Shown here piece after piece: positions 1 through 8,133 of a stretch of DNA of 64,000 nt. The notes below the pieces were generated by a model. The model made no database searches. It had not been told where the DNA came from and worked only from the letters and a program-made list of their open reading frames with translations. The DNA is from Jatrophihabitans sp. Lineage in GTDB: Bacteria > Actinomycetota > Actinomycetes > Mycobacteriales > Jatrophihabitantaceae. Every line of letters starts with the position of its first letter. Position 1 is the stretch's first letter. The stretch spans positions 1 through 64,000 of the forward strand of contig DASVQQ010000025.1 of assembly GCA_036389035.1 (NCBI GenBank), given 5' to 3'. Position numbers and translations under genes: made by a program.

Positions 1-1
1 C

Positions 2-136
2 TTTAAGCGTCACAGTCCTGGCGGCGCCTTCGCCGGCCGGTTGTGGGTGAGCTGAGGCCGCACCGGCCCCGAGGGAGGCCGCCGCGACCATCGCGAGAAC
101 CGAAGTGCCGAGGAGAGTCGTCGTGTTTCGCTTCAT
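2..136 (-). CDS. Secreted protein, N-terminal fragment cut by window edge
   Basis: The gene starts at the ATG at 136-134, six bases behind an AGGAG box, and runs off the left edge, so only 45 residues are visible. They form a clear Sec signal peptide: basic start MKRN, a hydrophobic core ending ASLGAGA, and an A-S-A cleavage site before His30. The mature part begins with HPQPAGEGAARTV and is too short to assign to a family. The reading frame is closed only by the window edge. Whether the gene belongs to the ICE or to the chromosome is not known. Confidence 0.7.
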   Translation of the reverse strand, partial: MKRNTTTLLGTSVLAMVAAASLGAGAASAHPQPAGEGAARTVTLK

Positions 137-1270
137 CTGAGGCTCCTGAGTTGTCACCAGGGAGACGATCTCGCTGGTCTACTCGGAGTTCGTAGCCACT
201 CGCCGAACCGCTTGGAGAGGCTTCGAAACCGGTTTGGCCAGGCACTGCGGCGCCGGGGGGCCTCGGGCCGATGGGGACGCATCCGGCGCCGGGATGAAGG
301 GCCTCCCGAGGGATCACCCCCATCCGTACCGGGGCTGACTCTCGGGGCCAGCACACATGACTCTGCCCACCGGCACCGCCGGAGTCCTCCTCACCCCCGA
401 GCAGTCGAGAGCCTGCTCATCAAGCCCGTCCTGGCCGCCAGCGTGGCGCTCAAGCGCTTCGGTCGGCACTGTCCGAACAACGGTCCCTGGCACACTTGAA
501 GTAATCCGCGCATTTCCCGAACCTCAAGTCCATGAAGCAAACCTGGCCGCCGCGCTCGCTACTGCAGTAGCCATCCTCGCGGCTCAGATGAAGAACCCCA
601 TCCCCTCCATCAGTTAGCACGCTGGCGGTCCGTTGAGCCGATGACCATAGGCCGATGACGGGCCACCTGGTACCGATCAGCCCGCCGCGCCGCGCCCATC
701 GTGAGGCGTAAACATCGACGACATGGTCCAAATACGTCAGGTGCCGAGCGAGCCTCAGACAGGTGCTACCGCCGTAAGACACTTTGGGAGTCCCCGCCCG
801 CAGCCACCTCGGGCAGATGCTCAGGCATCACTTTTCCTTCGGAGCCTACCGATTGTTCCCGATATGGGCGGTTCGCGGGCACCCTGGAACACAGCAGGCC
901 GTGCAGTTCAGCGCCGACGGGCGGCACAGTGGCAACCCTGGCGTGTGTCAGGGTCGCCGGTGTAAGACAGTCGCGAGTCGCCAGCCGGAGGTTCGCCGCA
1001 TCTGGCGGCACAGTGCTAGGCATGACGATCTCCGACGTGCCTGGTCGCCATACCGGTCGCCCGCATTGCTCCGTCACTCAGGCGCATTCACCTGGTGACC
1101 GGACAGGCGAACCCATAATCCCCCTCATACAGAGCTGTGGAAGGCGCAAGCGGCCCATCGACGAAGCCGAACTCAACTGCGAGGTCGGCCCTGTCGACAC
1201 GGCCGCTGGCGCTCAGGAAGTACCGAAGACCACTTCCGCACCTACAGGCATAGCGAGGCCAGGAGTTTCG
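137..1270. other. Intergenic stretch without a convincing gene
   Basis: All open frames here are short, rich in Arg and Cys, and show no family motif, ribosome binding site or consistent third-position GC bias. The left part probably holds the promoter of the secreted-protein gene. I see no clear repeat, tRNA or terminator. Confidence 0.4.
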
Positions 1271-1618
1271 ATGGACGGATGGAAGAGCACTGCCGTCGCC
1301 GGGATAGGCGTGAGTAGCGCGAGTGTGGCAGGCACAATGATGCATCCGAGCCTAGGGGACTGGATCTTTCTCCTCCTGCTAGCGGTGCTCGCGTGCGTGC
1401 CTCAACTCACCGAGCTGTACAAGGAGTTCAACATTCACCGCGAGGACCGGTGGGTGCTTGATGATGAGGGCCGTACGAATCGCGACATTGCTAGGCGAAC
1501 GGGTGTGCCGCTGCCGCCGCCGGACCGAACTCAGCCGCCACCGGTCGCGCCGGCGCCTCGCCCAGGACTACCCCGCAGGGTGATGTTGCGTTGGCTACAG
1601 CGCCGGGGCGACCCGTGA
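1271..1618 (+). CDS. Small membrane protein, unknown function
   Basis: This 115-residue protein starts at an ATG five bases after an AGGAG box. The open frame extends 190 codons upstream, but that part has no family signal and the ribosome site favours this start. Residues 6-24 are mildly hydrophobic and residues 30-44 (DWIFLLLLAVLACVP) form a clear membrane segment. A charged middle follows (about residues 48-75, with NIHREDRW), and the end is rich in proline and arginine. I recognise no family. Its last 24 bases overlap the end of a convergent gene on the other strand. Confidence 0.5.
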   Translation: MDGWKSTAVAGIGVSSASVAGTMMHPSLGDWIFLLLLAVLACVPQLTELYKEFNIHREDRWVLDDEGRTNRDIARRTGVPLPPPDRTQPPPVAPAPRPGLPRRVMLRWLQRRGDP

Positions 1619-1960
1619 GAGCCGTCGACGTGGTGGTGAGGTGGCTGGTGACACCCCTGAACTTCTCACAAGCGCGGCGTCGAATCCTGCCAGGGCGTTC
1701 GAAGCGGCGTTCTCAGGCAAAGCAAGTCCGAGAATCCGGACGCCCAGGCGGGGCTGGCGCCGCGCCCGGTGGATCACGGTTTGCGCCTCGACGAGCTCGC
1801 CGAGGGTTGCGGGGTGTGAGGAGGCGAGGCAGGTAAGTGCGGTGCGCTCGTCGGCAGGTTGAAGTCCTAGCTTCAGCGCCTGTTGGTAGTCGGAAACGAC
1901 TTTGGCTCTCGACCCGCGCGGCCGTGCCGGGGGTGAGCGACTAGGGCTCCCGTTTTGCAT
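1595..1960 (-). CDS. Hypothetical protein behind an AlpA-like regulator
   Basis: The 121-residue frame starts at an ATG seven bases after AGGA and overlaps the end of the upstream HTH gene by 20 bases, so the two are probably co-translated. The region from about residue 20 to 95 has the composition of a real protein (for example SDYQQALKLGLQPADER and LGELVEAQTVIHRA) and is likely helical. The first 18 and last 20 residues are low-complexity and rich in Pro, Arg and Ser. No family is recognised. A later GTG start at about residue 22 is possible. Confidence 0.45.
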   Translation of the reverse strand: MQNGSPSRSPPARPRGSRAKVVSDYQQALKLGLQPADERTALTCLASSHPATLGELVEAQTVIHRARRQPRLGVRILGLALPENAASNALAGFDAALVRSSGVSPATSPPRRRLSRVAPAL

Positions 1961-2183
1961 GCCGGCGTCCTGGCTGGCGCGCAGCATCGAGGGAGTGGAG
2001 TACGCGGCCACGCTTGTCCGCCCACCGTTGGATGTCGGTAGTGCGGTACAGCTTGCCCGCAACCAGCTCCTGGACGGCCTCTGGCCAGTCCGGCTCCTTC
2101 TGGAGCTGTACGAGGCGCGACGGGCTAATGCCCAGGAGCTGAAGCAGCTCGGCGCGCATCACGAACTCGGGAAGTGTGCTCAC
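1941..2183 (-). CDS. AlpA/excisionase-like helix-turn-helix DNA-binding protein
   Basis: This 80-residue protein has the layout of small winged-helix regulators of the AlpA or MerR-like excisionase type. An N-terminal helix-turn-helix (about residues 9-30, MRAELLQLLGISPSRLVQLQ) is followed by a GKLYRTTDIQRWADKRGR segment, the usual wing plus helix. Proteins of this type control integration, excision or transfer genes in mobile elements. It starts at a GTG without a strong ribosome site; the ATG at residue 9 is an alternative. The upstream region carries repeated TGTAGCA half-sites that it, or a neighbour, could bind. Confidence 0.7.
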   Translation of the reverse strand: MSTLPEFVMRAELLQLLGISPSRLVQLQKEPDWPEAVQELVAGKLYRTTDIQRWADKRGRVLHSLDAARQPGRRHAKREP

Positions 2184-2212
2184 CGGCGCGCCGTCCTAGA
2201 CATGCGCGCACT

Positions 2213-2283
2213 GTAGCAAGTCGCACTAAAGATAAAGATCTGCCTTTCATTATCCTGTTGCTTGCTACCTGTAGCATGCTACA
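2213..2283. promoter_or_regulatory. Divergent operator region with TGTAGCA half-sites
   Basis: Between the leftward AlpA-like gene and the rightward DUF2958/ParB genes lies a perfect 14-bp palindrome, TGTAGCATGCTACA, at 2270-2283. GTAGCAAG at 2213-2220 is matched by its inverse CTTGCTAC at 2261-2268. The region is unusually AT-rich for this sequence. The layout fits an operator controlling both directions. Which protein binds it is inference. Confidence 0.55.
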
Positions 2284-2342
2284 CTATGGCTATCGACAGG
2301 GGTGCTCGATCCCCTGCCCTACGTGCAGGAGGTAACCAACAA

Positions 2343-2393
2343 ATGTCAGCCACAACCACCGAATGGCGCGCCATTGCGCGGGCGCCACGATGA
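2343..2393 (+). CDS. 16-codon leader ORF overlapping the DUF2958 start
   Basis: An ATG nine bases after a near-perfect AGGAGGT box opens a 16-codon frame (MSATTTEWRAIARAPR) whose TGA overlaps the ATG of the next gene as ATGA. The best ribosome site of this transcript therefore belongs to the small frame, and the DUF2958 gene is most simply translated by coupling. The peptide itself has no recognisable motif. It is too short for routine gene callers, so it may be missing from other annotations. Confidence 0.5.
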   Translation: MSATTTEWRAIARAPR

Positions 2394-2827
2394 CCGACGG
2401 GACCGGCGAAGAAGTCGCCGCCCTGCTGCAGTCGGTCGGAGCGCGCGCGGTCGAACCGCACCGGGTACTCCGCGGCCACGACTTCTTCCCGCCGCCGGAA
2501 GAGCTAGCCCAGATCCCGGCCCTGTATGCCACCGACGGCGTACCGCTCGCCCGTAAGACGATCATGTTGCACTACTTCACCGCCGGCTGCGACTGGTGGA
2601 TCTGCGAACTGGATCGCCGCAGCGGCACAGCGTTCGGCTACGCCTGCCTGGGCAAACCCGAGGGCGCCGAGTGGGGATACGTCGACCTGTACGAGCTGTG
2701 CAGGCTGGCCATCCCCACGCTTTCCCCGGTGGTGGTGCAGCGCGATCTCGACTGGCACCCCACCCCGGTTGCCCAATGCCATCTGCCGGGTCACCTGACC
2801 TCAGTCGTCTACTCCCTGCAGTCGTAA
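2390..2827 (+). CDS. DUF2958 domain protein
   Basis: This 145-residue protein carries the DUF2958 pattern: IPALYATDGVPLARK, then HYFTAGCDWWICELD, then FGYACLG and EWGYVDLYEL. DUF2958 proteins are common on plasmids and conjugative elements, but their function is not established. The start was chosen at the ATG that overlaps the stop of the 16-codon leader ORF; an in-frame ATG nine codons earlier has no ribosome site. It is followed by a strong hairpin and then the ParB-like gene, so it probably belongs to the element's maintenance region. Confidence 0.85.
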   Translation: MTDGTGEEVAALLQSVGARAVEPHRVLRGHDFFPPPEELAQIPALYATDGVPLARKTIMLHYFTAGCDWWICELDRRSGTAFGYACLGKPEGAEWGYVDLYELCRLAIPTLSPVVVQRDLDWHPTPVAQCHLPGHLTSVVYSLQS

Positions 2828-2828
2828 C

Positions 2829-2863
2829 GGGTGCCCGGCCTACTGGAATTAGGCCGGGCACCC
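2829..2863 (+). terminator. Perfect 14-bp hairpin between DUF2958 and ParB genes
   Basis: GGGTGCCCGGCCTA at 2829-2842 pairs perfectly with 2850-2863 across a 7-base loop, starting just after the DUF2958 stop codon. There is no T tract, so it could be an actinobacterial-type terminator, an attenuator or a processing site ahead of the ParB-like gene. Confidence 0.55.
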
Positions 2864-2903
2864 ACTCCAACAGAATCCCACACCCGAGAGGAAACACATC
2901 AGC

Positions 2904-4451
2904 ATGCCCAGCCGCACCAACACTGCACCCACCCAGGCCGCCGCGCAACCGGACCCGAGCAGCGCCGCGACGGCCACGGCCGAGACCTTCGAAGGCCGCA
3001 GCGAACTCGTCCACCTGGACCCCCGCACCCTGCTGATAACGGACAACATCCGTCGCAAAGGCGACCTGACGGACGAGTTCGTCGCCTCCATCCGCCAGCA
3101 CGGGGTCCTGGTGCCCATCGTCGCCCTGAGCACCAGCCAGGGGGCACAGGTCCGCTACGGCCAGCGCCGCACCCTGGCCGCGATCGAGGCCTGCCGACCC
3201 ACCGTGCCGGTCATGCTCCTCACGGGCGAGATCGGCGAGGACCTGGACCGCATCGTTGAGCAGTGGCACGAAAACGAACACCGGACCGGCCTATCAGTCT
3301 CTGACCAAGCCGCCGCCGCCGAGCAGCTCGCCGCATTCGGCCTCAGCGCTGAGATGATCAGCAAGCGCCTCCGGACGCCTAAGCGGCGGATCGACCGAGC
3401 GCTGCAGGTTGCCAAGTCCGAGCTGGCGAGCAAGTCGGCTGATCGCTACGACCTCACCCTGGAACAGGCAGCCGTACTCGCCGAGTTCGAAAAGGACACC
3501 GAGACCGTGACGGCGCTGATCGCTGCCGCCAGGAAGGGCCCGGTGTCCTTCGAGCACGTCGCCCAGGTCGCCCGCGACGCCCGAGCACGCGCCGAGCTGA
3601 TCGCCACCGCCGAGGCCAAGCTGGACAAGGCAAACGTCCGCCGCATAACGAGCCAGGAGGCCAAGCAGACCGGCACCTCCGCCCTGAACGACCTAACCAA
3701 CGGCACAGACCGCGACCCGATCAAACCCACCCAGCACAAGAAGTGCCCCGGCCACGCCGCCTACGTCTCCGAGAACTGGCGCGGCGTTGAAACCGTGTAC
3801 GTCTGCACCGACTGGCGCAAGCACGGCCACAAGAACCGCTGGGCCAGCTCAGCCAGTCTCTCCAGCACCCCTTCTGCGCCGATGACCGCGACCGAGGCCG
3901 ACGCGCTCACCGAGCAGGCCCGCACGGAGCGCCGCCGGGTGATCGACAACAACAAGGCCTGGGCCAGCGCCGAGAAGGTACGCCGGACCTGGTTGAAGTC
4001 CTACCTCACCCGCAAGACCCCGCAGAAAGGCACCACCACCTACATCGCGGCCGAGCTGGCCCACGGCGACCACGCGCTCCGCCGCGCCATGGAAAGCCTC
4101 AGCATGCTGCCCGAACTGCTGGGCTGCAAGGGACGCCTTGACCTCGCCGCCACCGCCGATACCACCAGCGAGGGCCGGGGCCAGGTCATCGCCCTGGGGA
4201 TCATCCTCGCCGCGATGGAGTCCAGCGTGACCCGAGAAGCCTGGCGAACCCCTCAGCCCGCCGCCAAGCGCTACTTCCGCTTCCTCGCCACGATCGGCTA
4301 CGAACTGTCCGACGTGGAGCAACTCGTGCTCAACAAGCCCCGCACCCGCCGCCCGGCCGACTCTCCCGCCGCCGTGGCAACTGTCGCTGGAGCAGCCCCG
4401 CTGGAGGACCAGTCCGCGGGAGTCCCAGCCGGTGACCAGGCAGTGGCGTAG
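2904..4451 (+). CDS. ParB/RepB-family partition-type DNA-binding protein
   Basis: This 515-residue protein begins, after a low-complexity leader, with a ParB N-terminal domain (about residues 35-125): LLITDNIRRKGDLTDEFVAS, the HGVLVPIVAL strand and VRYGQRRTLAAIEA. These match the NTPase/clamp motifs of ParB (the GERR-like box reads GQRR here). A helix-turn-helix core follows (about residues 130-170, AAAEQLAAFGLSAEMISKRL). The long C-terminal region is specific to these elements and unassigned. No ParA partner is adjacent; the nearest P-loop ATPases are in the transfer operons. It probably acts in maintenance or in regulation of the excised element. The start ATG follows a GAGAGG box, and a hairpin terminator lies just after the stop. 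Confidence 0.85.
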   Translation: MPSRTNTAPTQAAAQPDPSSAATATAETFEGRSELVHLDPRTLLITDNIRRKGDLTDEFVASIRQHGVLVPIVALSTSQGAQVRYGQRRTLAAIEACRPTVPVMLLTGEIGEDLDRIVEQWHENEHRTGLSVSDQAAAAEQLAAFGLSAEMISKRLRTPKRRIDRALQVAKSELASKSADRYDLTLEQAAVLAEFEKDTETVTALIAAARKGPVSFEHVAQVARDARARAELIATAEAKLDKANVRRITSQEAKQTGTSALNDLTNGTDRDPIKPTQHKKCPGHAAYVSENWRGVETVYVCTDWRKHGHKNRWASSASLSSTPSAPMTATEADALTEQARTERRRVIDNNKAWASAEKVRRTWLKSYLTRKTPQKGTTTYIAAELAHGDHALRRAMESLSMLPELLGCKGRLDLAATADTTSEGRGQVIALGIILAAMESSVTREAWRTPQPAAKRYFRFLATIGYELSDVEQLVLNKPRTRRPADSPAAVATVAGAAPLEDQSAGVPAGDQAVA

Positions 4452-4462
4452 CGGCCAGCACT

Positions 4463-4501
4463 CGGGCTAGCACCGTCCGCACTGCGGACGGTGCTAGCCC
4501 G
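4463..4501 (+). terminator. 18-bp hairpin after the ParB-like gene
   Basis: CGGGCTAGCACCGTCCGC at 4463-4480 pairs perfectly with 4484-4501 across a three-base loop, a few bases after the stop codon. There is no T run, but the strength and position fit a transcription terminator. Confidence 0.75.
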
Positions 4502-4962
4502 TACTACTTCCTCAATTGCCGCGGAAGCTCAGTACCCTGACCACTTGAAAGCTGCGGCTGATGCCGCGTGGGCTAGCGTCCGCAGCATTGTCGTGAACCC
4601 TCCGTCACGATTGTTCAGGCGGACTCTGCATAATCGACGGCCCCTAGGGCAGAGCGCTCACTAGTGAGTGGCGAGCACGGGGCAGGCCCTCGATAGCGTT
4701 CGGGTTGGGGCGTAACCAACTTTCACAGGCCCAGGGGACCGTCGGCGCAGCGATCAGCCGGCCGGAGCGGACGAAGCAGACCTTGAGCTAGCCAGCCGCC
4801 ATGCAGGATCATCTCCGCAAGGATCTTGCCGCGCCCGCTGCTTCTCCCTCAGCGCTCGTTACTGCCTCGGGCTGGATGGCGCCAACGTCTAGCAACTCGA
4901 CGCTGTGCCGAGTCCGAAAGGGTTCTCTGTTGGACGCTAGACGGCGCTGGGATAATCAAAGT
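4502..4962. other. Intergenic stretch upstream of the PIN-like gene
   Basis: No convincing gene is seen. A 12-bp palindrome, CTCACTAGTGAG, sits at 4657-4668. An in-frame extension of the downstream gene covers 4801-4962 but lacks a domain pattern. The region probably holds a promoter. Confidence 0.35.
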
Positions 4963-5967
4963 GTGCTGCGCGTGTATTTGGATCAGAACAAGTGGGTCGA
5001 GCTGTCGCGCTCACGTAAGACCGGCTTTACCGACGACCTCGCAGGCGTCTGGCATCTCGCCACAGCCGGAGTCGAGCGAGGTCTGCTGTCGTTCCCGCTG
5101 TCGGCCATCCACTACTACGAGACGAACAAGCGCGTAAATCAGCAGAGCCGGTGGAACCTCGCGGCGACGATGGCCGAGCTGTCTCACATGCACGCCATCG
5201 CCGGCCCGAGCACCCTTGTACCGCTCGAGGTCGAGGCTGCCGTCGCTAAGATCGTCCCCGGTTCGCTACCCGCACCTCCGATCCAGGCGTTTGGCATCGG
5301 CGCCGCGCACGCCCTCGGTGCTGACCCGGGCACCTTCACCGGCCTGTCCAGCGTCGAGGAGCTCCATGCCGCTGGTATGCCCGCTGACATGCTGAACCTC
5401 GTACATCGAGGGCTTGTCGACGCCGCCGAGCTGGCGGTCCTCGCACGTACAGAGTTTTCTGAGCGAGCAAAGCAGATCGCCGCTCAGGTGCGATTACAGA
5501 TGGGTACGGTCGACCGCAAGTTCGCAGACGGCCAGCGGTCGTATGCCGAGGGCATCAAGGCGCGAGGGCTGCGTCACCGCAGGGACGAGGGACTCAGCAG
5601 GTTCGACCTCATGGACATCATGCCGCTGTTCACGCGTGCTTGCCTTGAACGAGGAGTCTTGCTGAAGCCGGAACAGTTCAGGGACATTGAGGTTGTCGAG
5701 CGGCTTCTACGGCAGGTCCCGAGTAAGTGGTTGGTGCGTGAGATGCGTCGGGTTCGTCACCGCAATCCCCAGCAGCCGTGGACCGACAGCGACCTCAACG
5801 ACGTCAACGCGCTGTCGGGTGCGGTCGTTTACTGCCATGTGGTCGTCACCGAACGCCAGTGGGCGCACCACCTGAACAAGGAAGGACTTGCCGAAATCCA
5901 CCGCACCACGGTGATCTACGATCTGCATCAGTTGCCGGAACTGCTGGTGGCGCACTCAATAGCGTGA
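4963..5967 (+). CDS. PIN-domain-like nuclease, probable toxin or defence protein
   Basis: The 334-residue protein opens with VLRVYLDQNKWVELSR, the pattern of a PIN-like nuclease family that starts with a strand and a metal-binding Asp (YLDQNKW). Further acidic motifs follow: IHYYETNKR near residue 50 and DLNDVNALSGAVVY near residue 280, then VVVTERQW. This order of D, E, D and D/E residues fits a PIN active site and suggests RNA or DNA cleavage. The GTG start places the LDQN motif at the usual position; a longer frame from 4801 adds 54 residues without a domain. It stands alone, without an obvious antitoxin, close to other defence genes. Assignment to PIN is by motif only. Confidence 0.6.
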   Translation: MLRVYLDQNKWVELSRSRKTGFTDDLAGVWHLATAGVERGLLSFPLSAIHYYETNKRVNQQSRWNLAATMAELSHMHAIAGPSTLVPLEVEAAVAKIVPGSLPAPPIQAFGIGAAHALGADPGTFTGLSSVEELHAAGMPADMLNLVHRGLVDAAELAVLARTEFSERAKQIAAQVRLQMGTVDRKFADGQRSYAEGIKARGLRHRRDEGLSRFDLMDIMPLFTRACLERGVLLKPEQFRDIEVVERLLRQVPSKWLVREMRRVRHRNPQQPWTDSDLNDVNALSGAVVYCHVVVTERQWAHHLNKEGLAEIHRTTVIYDLHQLPELLVAHSIA

Positions 5968-6711
5968 TGGGCAGCGGCGGCACTTTCTCACCAGAGCCGC
6001 TAGCGTCCTGACACCCCAATGGCAGCGACGTCGAACTGGCCCACGAGCTCAGAGCTATTGGTGGGGCCGCTGCGATATCGGTCCGGTCCCACGCCCACCG
6101 AAGGTCGGTGGCGCTGTCCGGTTGGTCCTGGCGGTCAGGTCGAACGCGGTGGTGGTGACGGTGGTCGCCATGCCGACAACAGCGGGTGCCCGGTGCTGCC
6201 CGTCATAGAGGTCGTTGCGAGGCGTGCCTCGCCACCCGCTACGACAAACTCGCCACCGTCTACCGCGCCGCCGTACTCAACGCCGTCCTCGCCTGGACCG
6301 GCATTTATCGGGACACGCTCGACAGCCCCATACTGGGCGCAGCCAGGTAACCCGAGCCTGAAACTCGACACACCTCATGCACTCTGGCGGGCAGCGTCGC
6401 GCTCGCGCCGCCGCAAGCTGGCGAACTGCTCACCGGCTTGGTTCGCTCGGGCAGGCCGGTCTATCCATCGCCGACGGGCTGAGCGCGGCTGCGCTTGAAC
6501 GACGCCCGGCACGATCGGCCCGCTGCTCCACGCGGCTACCGTGGCTGCCGTCCGCATGCGGACAGGTGGCAGCGTCGCCGCGGATCTCCGTCGACCGTGC
6601 GGAGCTCATCCCGAGCTGAGCAGCCTGCCGTGCCAGTCTTCTGATAGGTGCGCCGTGAACGGCTGATCGAAAGTTATCTGACGTGACTGCGATGTGAGGA
6701 GCGGCTTCGGG
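5968..6711. other. Gene-poor stretch holding a transposase remnant
   Basis: Apart from the IS5-type fragment at 6225-6350, no frame here looks coding. The end of a short frame at about 6380-6480 has protein-like composition but no start and no family. The stretch looks like decayed DNA between two cargo genes. Confidence 0.4.
6225..6350 (+). pseudogene. Remnant of an IS5-family transposase C-terminus
   Basis: One frame reads CLATRYDKLATVYRAAVLNA, then VLAWTG and about 17 more residues to a TAA stop. The LATRYDKLA-VYRAAV block is the typical last helix of IS5-type DDE transposases, which follows the final catalytic Glu region. Everything upstream of it is missing or scrambled, and an in-frame stop lies about 20 bases before it. 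It is a dead fragment, a sign of an old insertion in the cargo region. Confidence 0.6.
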
Positions 6712-8133
6712 TCACATGAACAGACGGAAGTCGTATGGTCGTGCCGGTAGGTTCTCGGTCTTGACGATGCGCGCCAGCACCTGCGCGTATCGGATGGTCA
6801 CCGGCAGCGATGTGTATGGGCTGTCGCTATTGAAGTCCATCTTCGACAGCGCCAGGACCGGCCCAGCCATCTCCTCCAACGGCCCGGACCCGGCCCAGCG
6901 GGTCAGCTGCAGCGGCCGCGGTGTGCCCTTGCCGCCGGGCAGGTAGTTCCGCCCGCCTGCAGTCATGGCCGGGCTGTTACCTGCCACCCACAGCAGGGCG
7001 GAGAACTCATCGAGTTGCACCAGATTCCCCCGCGAGGTCGCGTACGGAAACTTCGGCGCGCCAGAGCCGGTTACCGACTCGACCTCGACACCGCGCCAGG
7101 CGGGGGTCGCGATGGTGACGCACGAGAGGTTGTCCGCCGTCCCCCATGCCTGGATGCAGCCGTTGACCTCGTCGCTGGTGAAGTCGGTCTGCTTATGGAC
7201 CACGATGCTGACCGGGCGTTTGCCGGCGTGCCGGTCGGCGTAGACGTCCAACGCACGCGAAAGCACGGTGCGCATCTGCTCAGTGCTCAGCAGCGGGTTG
7301 CGCGCATCGACCTCGTTACCGAAGTCGTGCGCGACGAACTCCAGCCCGCCGCCAGCGGAGTCGAACATCTGGCTGCAGCACACAACGAACTGCTGGTCGG
7401 GCCCGCCGGGCTCACGCACACCGTAGGCAAGCCCGACATAGACCGTGCCAGGGTTCATCAGACCGCCGGTGACGAGCTTGTACGGCACCCCCCCGGCTTT
7501 GGCGTACAGCGCGCTGGCCAGACGCCATCGCACCGATGCGCGACAGTGGTAGCTCATCGGCTGATCGTTGAGCACCTGCGTGCGGACCGGCTCGTTCAGC
7601 TGTGCGGCGAATGCCTTGATGTGGTCGTGCACGTCGAACCCATCGGCGGTGAAGTACCGCGACCATCGCTCAGGCAGATGAATCACGACCACATCGAAGC
7701 CGCTGCCAGAATCGCGGACGCGGCGGATCTCGCCGCAGACGGTGTCGGCCAGCAACCTCGCCGGTGTGGAGCTTGCCGCCAACTGGGCGTCGAGATCGCC
7801 CGGCAGCGCGACACGCTTCTGCCCCGCCGGGTAAAGGTGAGTGCGGAACGCCGCATTGAAACCGGGGAACGGCGGCAGGTACTCCCGCCGCTCTCGCGGC
7901 TGCGCCTCATCACGCAGCTCGCGCAGTAGCCCTGCGACTTTGTCAGCGGTATCTGCCGGGGCGATAGCGAGAACCCGGATGGCGTCTTCGGGCCCGAACA
8001 GCACGCTCGAATGTGGGCCGAACTGCTTTAGCCCTGCCAACGGATTTTGGTGGACCGCCGAGGCGTCAGTCGGGTCAAACGACAGCAGCGGCTCCGCCAA
8101 GCGCGTGTGCGACAGCAGCGGGTTGTCGGTCAT
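6712..8133 (-). CDS. Short prokaryotic Argonaute (MID-PIWI), SPARSA type
   Basis: The 473-residue length and the sequence fit a short Argonaute that has only MID and PIWI domains. The C-terminal half shows PIWI-like blocks: GGLMNPGTVYVGLAYGVRE, GKRPVSIVVHKQTDFTSDE, then CVTIATPAWRG and YATSRGNLVQLDE. It ends in the hydrophobic LFM typical of short Argonautes. I see no DEDX catalytic set, as expected for this inactive clade. Its start overlaps the stop of the SIR2-APAZ gene as ATGA, so the two are co-translated and should form a heterodimer. In known systems the Argonaute binds a guide and target nucleic acid and triggers the SIR2 domain of its partner to destroy NAD+, killing the infected cell. 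Confidence 0.88.
   Translation of the reverse strand: MTDNPLLSHTRLAEPLLSFDPTDASAVHQNPLAGLKQFGPHSSVLFGPEDAIRVLAIAPADTADKVAGLLRELRDEAQPRERREYLPPFPGFNAAFRTHLYPAGQKRVALPGDLDAQLAASSTPARLLADTVCGEIRRVRDSGSGFDVVVIHLPERWSRYFTADGFDVHDHIKAFAAQLNEPVRTQVLNDQPMSYHCRASVRWRLASALYAKAGGVPYKLVTGGLMNPGTVYVGLAYGVREPGGPDQQFVVCCSQMFDSAGGGLEFVAHDFGNEVDARNPLLSTEQMRTVLSRALDVYADRHAGKRPVSIVVHKQTDFTSDEVNGCIQAWGTADNLSCVTIATPAWRGVEVESVTGSGAPKFPYATSRGNLVQLDEFSALLWVAGNSPAMTAGGRNYLPGGKGTPRPLQLTRWAGSGPLEEMAGPVLALSKMDFNSDSPYTSLPVTIRYAQVLARIVKTENLPARPYDFRLFM

Noticed and set aside
450..782. 110-residue minus-strand frame near the left edge
   Set aside because: It has some protein-like segments but also many Cys and Arg residues, no ribosome site and no recognisable family. 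Support is too weak to list.
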